From Sphingomonadaceae bacterium 3R27E2-A (GTDB lineage: Bacteria > Pseudomonadota > Alphaproteobacteria > Sphingomonadales > Sphingomonadaceae), in the NCBI GenBank assembly GCA_005503165.1, contig SCNT01000028.1, positions 1-60,302 on the forward strand: a stretch of 60,302 nt of DNA, written 5' to 3'. A program made the translations under genes and the position numbers. The notes under the pieces were generated by a model, which saw nothing but the letters and a program-made list of their open reading frames with translations, had not been told where the DNA came from and did not search any database. Shown here piece by piece: positions 54,536 through 60,302 of this stretch; position 1 is the stretch's first letter, and each line of letters opens with the position of its first letter.

Positions 54536-54820
54536 ATGCGTCTCGCTCTCTCCTTCGCCGCCGCTTTGCTCATCGCGGAGCCCGCTTTCGCCAATGAAAC
54601 CGCCGCCCCACCCGCGCTCGAGCGCGCGCCTCGGCAGGGCGAGGTCCTTCGCGACACCGGTGGCCGCCAGATCGGCCAGGTGTACAAGGTCCAGCCGTCG
54701 GGCGCGGTGCTCGCGATCGTCAATCGCGAGACGGTGCGTATTCCCGCCGACACGCTCAGCATCGTCGACGGCAAGCTGGTGACGACGCTGACCAAGAGCG
54801 AAGCGCTCAAGCAGAAATAA
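54536..54820 (+). CDS. Small exported protein of unknown function
   Basis: 94 residues. Signal peptide MRLALSFAAALLIAEPAFAN, cleavage near Ala20. The mature ~75 residues are a small beta-rich unit (LRDTGGRQIGQVYKVQPSGA followed by VLAIVNRETVRIPADTL), as in PRC-barrel-like proteins. The ATG at 54536 is preceded by AGGGG. Operator-like palindromes lie in its leader. No function is known. Confidence 0.82.
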   Translation: MRLALSFAAALLIAEPAFANETAAPPALERAPRQGEVLRDTGGRQIGQVYKVQPSGAVLAIVNRETVRIPADTLSIVDGKLVTTLTKSEALKQK

Positions 54821-54855
54821 CCGCAAGCGCGCCGGGCGAGGGACAGGCTCTCCCC

Positions 54856-55332
54856 TTACCCTTCCCCCGGCTCGCACACCGAATCCTCGGCCGTCTCGCC
54901 GCCGAGGTTCGCGGTGATGCGCGCGAGCATCGCGTGCAGCGCCGCGCGTTCGGTCGCGTCGAAGCCCGCGAGGGCGGCTTCTTCCTCTTCCTCGCCGATG
55001 CGCGACAGTTGGTCGATCAGCGGTTCGATCGCGGGGGTCAGCCAGATGCGGTGCGCGCGGCGGTCGGCGGGGTCGGCGCGGCGTTCGACCCAGCCCGCCT
55101 CGACGAGCTTGTCGATCGAGCGCCCGACGGTGACCTCGCCGACCTCGAGCAGCCCCGCGACCTCGCGCTGCGTCGCGCCGGGGCGCCGCCGGATACAGGC
55201 GATCGTCTGCCACTGCGCGCGCGTCAGCCCCAGCGGCACGACGCGCCGGTCGAAGCGCAGCCGCAGCATCCGCGACAGCTTCATCACCTTCATCCCCAGC
55301 GCCTTGTCGTCGTCGACCGCCTGCACGCGCAT
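54856..55332 (-). CDS. MarR family transcriptional regulator
   Basis: Up to 158 residues. Winged helix with GATQREVAGLLEVGEVTVGR and the DxRxxR-type wing RADPADRRAHRIWLT. Acidic C-terminal helices (SRIGEEEEEAALAGF). GGGGAGG touches the ATG ending at 55332 but lies six bases before the GTG ending at 55326, so the GTG may be the true start. MarR proteins usually bind palindromes and respond to phenolic or oxidising ligands. Confidence 0.9.
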   Translation of the reverse strand: MRVQAVDDDKALGMKVMKLSRMLRLRFDRRVVPLGLTRAQWQTIACIRRRPGATQREVAGLLEVGEVTVGRSIDKLVEAGWVERRADPADRRAHRIWLTPAIEPLIDQLSRIGEEEEEAALAGFDATERAALHAMLARITANLGGETAEDSVCEPGEG

Positions 55333-55391
55333 CCTCCCCTGCCGAGCGCGACTGTCGCCGACCGCGCGGCGCGGCGCAAGAACTTCGGGGG

Positions 55392-55865
55392 CTAGTCCTT
55401 CGCTTTGGGCCGCCGCGCGATCACCTTGACCTCGACGATCGCGGTGGGTTCGTAGAGGCGCGAAATGCCGATCGCGGTCCACGCCGGCGGCGGGCCCTTC
55501 ACATGGCGGTTCTTGACCGCGACGAAGGCGTCGATCTGGCCCGGCAGGTCGGTGTGGAAGCTCGTCATGTCGACGACATCGTCCCACGACGCGCCCGCGC
55601 GCGCCAGCACCCCGGCGATGCGGGCGAACACGCGTTCGAAGGCGGGCTCGAGCCCCGCCTCGCCTTCGCGCGGCGCGGCGACCACGCCCGAGAGCCAGAT
55701 GGTGTCGCCCGCGATCACGGCATCGGCAAAGCCGACCTCCTCCTGAAAGGCGCGCGCGGCGGGATCGGCGGGCATGATGACATTACCGGCCTCGCGCGCC
55801 GCGGCGGGCGCCGCGGGCAGCGCGGCGAGCAGGACCGCGGCAACGGCGGCATAGGAGGTTCGCAT
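55392..55865 (-). CDS. Exported RidA (YjgF/Rid) family protein
   Basis: 157 residues: signal peptide MRTSYAAVAAVLLAALPAAP (cleavage near AAA) and a Rid domain. Rid proteins hydrolyse reactive enamine/imine intermediates; an exported form is unusual and may have another role. Of two nearby ATGs I use the one ending at 55865, six bases after GGGGAG. The equivalent of the RidA catalytic arginine is not clear (region VKVIARRP). Upstream of MarR on the same strand with a 59 bp gap. Confidence 0.87.
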   Translation of the reverse strand: MRTSYAAVAAVLLAALPAAPAAAREAGNVIMPADPAARAFQEEVGFADAVIAGDTIWLSGVVAAPREGEAGLEPAFERVFARIAGVLARAGASWDDVVDMTSFHTDLPGQIDAFVAVKNRHVKGPPPAWTAIGISRLYEPTAIVEVKVIARRPKAKD

Positions 55866-56296
55866 GATCATCTCCCCTCTTCGTATCCCCGGGGCGAAAG
55901 GTGACAGGCGGTATGCGGGCGCGCAAGCGCCGCGCCATGCGCGGGCCGCGGCGGCCGCCACGCACCGGGCGCCCGGCCGGTTTCGGGGCAGGGTAAACCG
56001 CCACCGCAATCGCGCGCAGCGCCGCGACATTTTATTTCAAAGGTCACGAAAGTCACGCTACGTACCCCCTTATTTTCGGGGATATGCGGGCCGGAGAGGT
56101 CGCCCGCCGCGCGCGCCGCGCCCCGGCGCGGGGCCACGACGCGGGCGATCGCGCGACGCGCGCGGGGGATCGGCGCGCGCGGCCTGGAACCGGGTATTTT
56201 GTCGCCTCGAGCCGCCATGCGGGCACCGGCCCGAGGCCGGGGCCGGTTCGCAGGAGCTGTAAAGACGCGACGCGCGCTCATCGACAAGTTCGAAGC
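55866..56296. other. Intergenic region without a recognisable gene
   Basis: About 430 bp. It holds the second family F repeat (56029-56080) and very GC-rich sequence with no convincing coding pattern. Confidence 0.6.
56029..56080. repeat. Family F repeat (copy 2)
   Basis: Begins ATTTTATTTCAAAGGTCACG and contains CTACGTACCCCC. It aligns over its length with 6454-6505 with about seven substitutions. Confidence 0.75.
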
Positions 56297-56719
56297 ATGG
56301 CGGAATTTATCAGGAAAGCGGTTCGTCGGCGCGCCCGGAAATTGGGGGTCAAGCAAGGGATCACCATAATCAACTGGAATGAATCGGCGTCACTTATAAC
56401 CCATTTGGATCATTTTGGCAAAGGCTATTTTTCCCATCGCGATCGCCATGGCGCCCTGCGCCGAAAGCCCGTCACCGTCACCCTCGGCCCGCTCACCGCC
56501 GCGGCGCGGGATCGCGTCGAATCGGACCGCGCCGCCCCGGTCGGCGAGGTCGTCCGCGCCGGCCTGCGCGCACTCGATCAGGAGGAAGCCTTGCTCGACG
56601 AACGGTTCAAGGCCCGCGTCGCCGAAGCCCTCGCCGACCGCCGCCGGGTCCGGCCCGCCGAAGCGGTCCGCAGCGGCCTTGCCGCCCCCCACGCGAAACG
56701 GACGGGCCAAGGTGCTTGA
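56297..56719 (+). CDS. ParD-like antitoxin, start uncertain
   Basis: The last ~85 codons look like a ParD/CopG-type antitoxin: KPVTVTLGPLTAAARDRVES, then APVGEVVRAGLRALDQEEAL, a ribbon-helix-helix. The frame is open from ATG at 56297, but the first ~55 residues do not look like the family and a normal ParD would begin near 56465, where this frame has no good start codon. An ATG at 56449 is in the +1 frame, so the 5' end may be damaged. It overlaps the parE-like gene by four bases, as in intact ParDE pairs. Confidence 0.6.
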   Translation: MAEFIRKAVRRRARKLGVKQGITIINWNESASLITHLDHFGKGYFSHRDRHGALRRKPVTVTLGPLTAAARDRVESDRAAPVGEVVRAGLRALDQEEALLDERFKARVAEALADRRRVRPAEAVRSGLAAPHAKRTGQGA

Positions 56720-57016
56720 CGACAAAAGTCCGCGTCGTCTGGCGCCGGACCGCCACCGACGACCTCACCCGCCGCTATGCCCGGATCGCCGCCCGCGCCG
56801 ATCCCGACACGGCCTTTGCCTGCACCAGCTCCATCGAAGCCCGTAGGGCCGACCTCGCCCCTTACCCCCACCGCGGCACCCCCACGCGACGCCATCGCAC
56901 CGGGCGTCCGCACGCCGAACTTTCGGGGGCGGACGGTTATTGCCTATCGGGTTGAAACGGCGGTCGAGGCGTTGCGGATATTCCATGCCGGGCATGAGTT
57001 GGGATTGGGGGTGTGA
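56716..57016 (+). pseudogene. ParE-like toxin gene with a frameshift
   Basis: Translation from 56716 gives a ParE/RelE N-terminal half (VRVVWRRTATDDLTRRYARI, then FACTSSIEARRADLAPYPHR). The C-terminal half (APGVRTPNFRGRTVIAYRVE, VEALRIFHAGHE) is in another frame ending at 57016. Removing one C from the run of five at 56879-56883 joins them as RGTPRDAIAPGVRT. So the gene carries a +1 insertion: a dead toxin, a sequencing error in a homopolymer, or phase-variable slippage. Confidence 0.78.
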
Positions 57017-57040
57017 TTGGCACGCTCAGGGTTTGGGGTT

Positions 57041-57065
57041 TGTTGCACCTGTCACCGTAATTCGG
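57041..57065 (+). repeat. Family H repeat, first copy (direct)
   Basis: TGTTGCACCTGTCACCGTAA followed by TTCGG. Same orientation as the copy at 58478-58505. It marks the left side of the segment with the two unknown exported proteins. Confidence 0.8.
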
Positions 57066-57178
57066 CGTCGGAATTGGGGATTGGGGCGCCTATCACCCAA
57101 ATTCCCACCGTAATTCCCGTGATTCTCGTAATTCCATGACCGCGGCAAGAACGTGGTGATGTCCGATCGGTCGGCGCC

Positions 57179-58360
57179 CTACATCACCTTCAAGCTACAG
57201 GCCCCCTCTACTGAAGTGTGCTCCCGAATTTCCTTTGGCTTTAGGACGAAAGGCGGATCGAAGTTAAAAGGGCAATCATTCGTGACGTTAATTGGCCGGC
57301 TACAGGTGTTTTGGTATTGTTTGGTAATCATGTCGCTTTGGTGACCCCCGTATCCCACAACGTCTCCATACCCGTTACGAGTTTCGGTGTTCACCCACCC
57401 TCTTTTTGTGCCGACAACGGCAAGGCATTTTTGATCCGCCGTCGTTGCGGCCAAGGATGCTTTCGCGGCCGCTCCTTGAGTGCGAGGGGGCACGCACCGG
57501 TCGATCTCTTCATACCGAATGCAATACACCTTGCCCCCAACTATTCGGCCGCTAAGCCACCCTCGCTTGCCGCCGTCGTACGTATAGTCCGCTTGCACAG
57601 TCGTTTCGTCGCCTAGCACGCCAACTATCCTAGCGTTCCGAAAACTACCGGAATCATATTTGTAGCCCTGCCAAAATGCCGAATCTGAACTGAGCGCGGC
57701 CTCAAGCGCACGGGAATGCGTCGCACTCGCCGCAGGTTTGCCAGCAGTATTTGGCGCTGCGGGCATCTCGTTTGATGTCGCTACGGCTGGAGCCGAAGCC
57801 TGAGCGACCGCTGTACTGGTTTGCACAGACTGTCTAGGAATTAGACGGGGCTCGGCAACCGCTTCTCGCGCATTGACGGTGCGCAAGGTTCGCGCATCGA
57901 GAACACTCAATATTGTCTTCCGGCCATTCTGCTCCTCAGCCTCGGAATAGAATCTTGTCGCACTGCAAACAGCTTGAATAGACGCGCCATTGCTCTGGTC
58001 TATCAGGTAGCAATTGGAGCCGACCCTCGTTCCAACAACGCTATTGCTGTTTATCCCTCCAGTGCCCCAAAACCTCCCCGAAACTTTGCCTTCGTCAAAA
58101 GTCAGTTCGACGTTCAGCTCGCCCTGAAAGTTCTGCGTGCTGCCGCCTTGGGACACGCGGATTCGCTCTGCGATGCTCATTTTTCGCACGGGCTTTGGCG
58201 CCATCGTCAGCGATCCCTGGTGCGTACCTTTGTAGGTTACTTGGCCCTTGAAATCGGCAGGAAACGCATCGCTAGGTTGCTGCGCGGGGATAGGAGTACC
58301 AAAGGGTATTGCTGAAACCAGCAACCATGGTGCGAAACGAAAACCTATTCGACCGTTCAT
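57179..58360 (-). CDS. Unknown secreted protein, 393 residues
   Basis: Signal peptide (MNGRIGFRFAPWLLVSAIPF, cleavage near PIPAQ). Residues 30-150 form a beta-rich region (FKGQVTYKGTHQGSLTMAPK); a low-complexity Ala/Thr/Pro linker follows (about 170-215). The C-terminal half has six or so cysteines (NCYLIDQ, YCIRYEEIDRC, QKCLAVVG, TCSRPI, DCPF, ACSLKV) that could form disulfides. I do not recognise the family. Its base composition is clearly less GC-rich than the rest of the window, which suggests acquisition. Bounded by family H repeats at 57041 and 58478. Confidence 0.82.
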   Translation of the reverse strand: MNGRIGFRFAPWLLVSAIPFGTPIPAQQPSDAFPADFKGQVTYKGTHQGSLTMAPKPVRKMSIAERIRVSQGGSTQNFQGELNVELTFDEGKVSGRFWGTGGINSNSVVGTRVGSNCYLIDQSNGASIQAVCSATRFYSEAEEQNGRKTILSVLDARTLRTVNAREAVAEPRLIPRQSVQTSTAVAQASAPAVATSNEMPAAPNTAGKPAASATHSRALEAALSSDSAFWQGYKYDSGSFRNARIVGVLGDETTVQADYTYDGGKRGWLSGRIVGGKVYCIRYEEIDRCVPPRTQGAAAKASLAATTADQKCLAVVGTKRGWVNTETRNGYGDVVGYGGHQSDMITKQYQNTCSRPINVTNDCPFNFDPPFVLKPKEIREHTSVEGACSLKVM

Positions 58361-58477
58361 AAGTTATACCCCCGCATCGATGCAGGATAACCGAATCCGC
58401 TTGCCGCTCAATTGTCAATTTGTCGCAGAGGCACGGTCGGCCTCGCTCGGCAAACAAACGGGCCGATAACCGGCCAA

Positions 58478-58505
58478 GGGATTGTTGCACCTGTCACCGT
58501 AATTC
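58478..58505 (+). repeat. Family H repeat, left terminal copy
   Basis: Core TTGCACCTGTCACCGTAATT. Direct copy of 57041-57065 and inverted relative to 59280-59307. Confidence 0.85.
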
Positions 58506-58582
58506 CGACCTTATGATTGTCCTCCGGAGAGCAATGCTATAATTACGTGCCTCTTCTATCTTGAGAAGAGAGGGGGCGAGCA

Positions 58583-59254
58583 ATGCGTCGAGAGCGGCAC
58601 ATTTTGGCCGTTGCTATAGCGGCGTCAGGTCTGACATTTTTGGCTGGTTCTTCAGGGGCGGTGCAAACGGGCGCTTCGTGCGACGCATCTACGCGTGTGC
58701 GATCCTGTCAGGCGAGTGGGCGTCTTGCGGATAAGTTCATCGAACTGCGCTCGAACACGCATCAATGCTCCGTTGTGGAATGGGAGTATGACGGAATCGC
58801 CCGCTCAACCACAATCGTTGATGGCATCGAACGCTTGGAAGTTCTTCAGCCGAAACAGAGTGGCGTTGAGATTATGGCGTGCACGGTGGTTAAGGATTTG
58901 CGGCAAATCAATGAGCATTCGACTGCTCAAAGCGCACGTTGCGAATCTGCGCAACGAGCGGCAGAGATGATTCGCAACAATCTCAGCAGCGCGGCTCTGG
59001 CGATAGAAACTCTCCCCACGGGTAAGATGAAGAAAAGCGAATATTGTGCAGCGTTAGCCGGCGCGCTGGACAGAATTCGTGCCCTCAGAAGGCAAAACGC
59101 TCCGCTGAGCGATGATGCACCTGGCGAGTGCATAGTCACGTTGCCGAGTTTCCCGGACGGTATCTCCTTTCAAAAAATACATGAGAGTACAGACTGGATA
59201 TTCGGTGAGCACGAACGAATAGGCAGCGAGCACCGGGCTAAATTCGGCTGTTAG
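58583..59254 (+). CDS. Unknown secreted cysteine-rich protein, 223 residues
   Basis: Signal peptide MRRERHILAVAIAASGLTFL, cleavage near SGA. The mature protein has eight cysteines (e.g. ASCDAS, RSCQAS, HQCSVVEW, MACTVV, ARCESA, EYCAAL, GECIVT and a C-terminal Cys), so disulfides are likely, and a helical segment (AQRAAEMIRNNLSSAALAIE). GAGGGGGCGAG lies before the ATG. Not recognised. Lower GC than the surroundings and enclosed by the inverted family H repeats. Confidence 0.8.
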   Translation: MRRERHILAVAIAASGLTFLAGSSGAVQTGASCDASTRVRSCQASGRLADKFIELRSNTHQCSVVEWEYDGIARSTTIVDGIERLEVLQPKQSGVEIMACTVVKDLRQINEHSTAQSARCESAQRAAEMIRNNLSSAALAIETLPTGKMKKSEYCAALAGALDRIRALRRQNAPLSDDAPGECIVTLPSFPDGISFQKIHESTDWIFGEHERIGSEHRAKFGC

Positions 59255-59279
59255 TCGAGAGTTGAATGACGGTGATAGT

Positions 59280-59307
59280 GAATTGCGGTGACAGGTGCAA
59301 CAATCCC
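59280..59307 (-). repeat. Family H repeat, right terminal copy (inverted)
   Basis: On the plus strand GAATTGCGGTGACAGGTGCA followed by ACAATCCC; the complement of the left terminal copy with one change. It ends 12 bp before the vapC stop codon. Confidence 0.85.
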
Positions 59308-59318
59308 AAACGCGCCTC

Positions 59319-59702
59319 TCAACCGGCGATTTCCACTCCCACCCCAATCGCATCATTCGCCACCAATCCGCGGTCGAACGTCATAAACGCCTCGACACCC
59401 TTCGCCGCGACCAGATGGAGATGGTCGGCAAAGTCTCCGCCTTCGGCGTAAGCCGCGACAGCCGCGCGTACCGCCCGATCATCGTCCAGCATGATGCCGG
59501 GGACATCGAACAAGTCGAGCAGCGAAGCGGCGAGATGTTCGCGCGCCAAACCGTAGCGCGATTGCAGCAGCCATCCCAGTTCGAGCAGCACGGTCAGCGG
59601 GACAAACACGCCTGCCTCCACCAGATCGCGCGCCAGCGGCGATTGCACCGGATCGTCGTCCAGCATGAAGCGCGCGAGGACGTTGGTATCGACTGCCTTC
59701 AA
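59319..59702 (-). CDS. vapC: PIN-domain toxin VapC
   Basis: 127 residues of the PIN ribonuclease fold. Acidic active-site residues are Asp5 in MKAVDTNVLARF, Glu41 in LLELGW, and the aspartates of GGDFADHLHL and TFDRGL. The family cleaves tRNA or other RNA when free of its antitoxin. It starts four bases inside the end of the vapB gene (ATGA-type overlap), the usual VapBC order. Confidence 0.93.
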   Translation of the reverse strand: MKAVDTNVLARFMLDDDPVQSPLARDLVEAGVFVPLTVLLELGWLLQSRYGLAREHLAASLLDLFDVPGIMLDDDRAVRAAVAAYAEGGDFADHLHLVAAKGVEAFMTFDRGLVANDAIGVGVEIAG

Positions 59703-59986
59703 TTCGGCGGGTCCCAGCTCTTGTCTTCTCGGAACATGCGGTCGATCGCGGCGTGCGCGTCCTCGTCGCTGATCCGCGGCCCCTTGTAATTCACCGTCTT
59801 GCGAAGCTTTGCCATCGCCTCCTCGAAGCTCAGCGCCGGTTTCGCCTTGGGCTTGGCGCGCAGCATCACGCCTGCGGGGCCGTCGACGACTTCGAGCACC
59901 GTGCCGACGTCCCAGTTAAGCCGGTCGCGGACGTCCTTGGGGATGACGACCTGGCCCTTGGCGGAGACTCTGGTTTCCTTGGTCAT
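59699..59986 (-). CDS. vapB: AbrB/MazE-type antitoxin VapB
   Basis: 95 residues with an N-terminal SpoVT-AbrB swapped-hairpin DNA-binding domain (RVSAKGQVVIPKDVRDRLNW) and a C-terminal toxin-binding tail (MAKLRKTVNYKGPRISDEDA). Start ATG ending at 59986; the open frame runs further to 60115 without similarity. It neutralises VapC and represses the operon. GTATCTTACCGGT just upstream may hold the promoter. Confidence 0.92.
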   Translation of the reverse strand: MTKETRVSAKGQVVIPKDVRDRLNWDVGTVLEVVDGPAGVMLRAKPKAKPALSFEEAMAKLRKTVNYKGPRISDEDAHAAIDRMFREDKSWDPPN

Positions 59987-60073
59987 ACCGGTAAGATACC
60001 ATTTGCGGGGTGGGCCGACAAGCGACGTCACCTCTAAGCTTGATCGGCGATCATCCCGTTGGACAAATATGCT

Positions 60074-60142
60074 GCTGTTCCCCGGCGAAAGCCGGGGCCC
60101 CGCGCACCGGAGCATGGGCCCCGGCTTCCGCCGGGGAACAGC
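60074..60142. repeat. Family C palindrome (last copy)
   Basis: GCTGTTCCCCGGCGAAAGCC on the left, GGCTTCCGCCGGGGAACAGC on the right (60123-60142), 69 bp. Intergenic, upstream of the VapBC operon. Confidence 0.87.
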
Positions 60143-60171
60143 TACTTGCCCGAAGGGGACAATCGCCAGTC

Positions 60172-60245
60172 AGGTCCGGGGTGACGAATGAGGGGAGGAC
60201 CGTCGCTCTTCGCGCCTTTGTGGCTTTGTGCGAAAAAATCTTCGC
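60172..60245. repeat. Fragment of family E and a family G run near the window end
   Basis: GTCCGGGGTGACGAA near 60174 equals the right arm of family E. CTTCGCGCCTTTGTGGCTTT GTGCG at about 60208-60232 is a family G unit. No gene is recognised from 60143 to 60302. Confidence 0.55.
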
Positions 60246-60302
60246 GCCCTCGCCGCCCGCACGCCGCTGCTGCGCGCACCAACCTCCCCCACCCCCTTGC
60301 AA

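Larger units (their letters stand above)
58478..59307. mobile_element. ~830 bp unit with 28 bp terminal inverted repeats and one cargo gene
   Basis: The left end (58478-58505) starts GGGATTGTTGCACCTGTCAC; the right end (59280-59307) is its complement, differing at one of 28 positions. Between them lies only the secreted-protein gene at 58583-59254, no transposase. It looks like a non-autonomous element or a cassette. No target-site duplication is evident at the edges (AA versus AA is too short to judge). Confidence 0.55.

Noticed and set aside
56879..56883. Programmed frameshifting in parE
   Set aside because: A run of five C alone, without a slippery heptamer or stimulating structure, is weak; mutation or sequencing error is simpler.

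Overview
The window is GC-rich, densely coded DNA with short intergenic gaps and many start/stop overlaps. It contains a complete PhyR-NepR-EcfG general stress response locus, HWE-type histidine kinases, a TonB-dependent receptor, a NodT-type efflux operon and several families of long intergenic palindromes. This fits an alphaproteobacterium of the order Sphingomonadales. Sphingopyxis or a close relative is my best guess, but it rests on gene content and not on a marker gene. I saw no rRNA, tRNA, CRISPR array, phage structural gene or transposase.

Layout. 0.1-6.3 kb: quinone oxidoreductase, then one-carbon/formaldehyde genes (S-formylglutathione hydrolase, purU, glutathione-dependent formaldehyde dehydrogenase) mixed with a class-C serine hydrolase, a prolyl-tRNA editing protein and a VOC protein. 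6.3-7.7 kb: repeats, a LysR remnant and a small unknown gene. 7.7-11.7 kb: serine deaminase, OafA-type acyltransferase, Fe-superoxide dismutase. 11.9-17.3 kb: a four-gene DNA repair operon (radical SAM, DUF4130-UdgX, ligase-associated exonuclease, ATP-dependent ligase). 17.5-23 kb: Crp regulator and the general stress response locus (GAF-PAS-HWE kinase, PhyR, two EcfG-like sigma factors, a BLUF photoreceptor, NepR), with EcfG-type promoters before phyR and nepR. 23-29.5 kb: sugar dehydrogenase, lipase, GNAT, MocR regulator, DUF983, purine salvage pair. 29.6-36.7 kb: PAS protein, three-part drug efflux operon with divergent TetR, a stand-alone MreB paralogue, an RNase H-like protein. 36.8-42 kb: a BlaI / M56 protease / repeat lipoprotein / TonB receptor operon with twin BlaI operators. 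42-45 kb: CorA, a zinc-ribbon miniprotein, SRPBCC, GST. 45.3-54.4 kb: CHASE-HWE kinase, then a probable 5-oxoproline use operon (fused 5-oxoprolinase, DUF969, DUF979, DUF2891, LacI). 54.5-60.3 kb: small exported protein, MarR, RidA, a broken ParDE pair, two unknown exported proteins of lower GC bounded by a shared repeat, and a VapBC pair.

The most striking observation is the palindromic repeats. At least four long families lie between genes, and two of them also lie inside genes without breaking the frame: a family A copy in the ATP-dependent DNA ligase and a family C copy (exactly 96 bp, 32 codons) in the 5-oxoprolinase. The inner hairpin of family A changes between copies in a compensatory way, so its structure appears to be under selection. 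Other leads are the BLUF photoreceptor inside the stress-response locus, the BlaI-controlled TonB receptor operon whose protease and lipoprotein share the same ~27-residue repeats, and an ~830 bp unit with 28 bp terminal inverted repeats that carries only one secreted protein.
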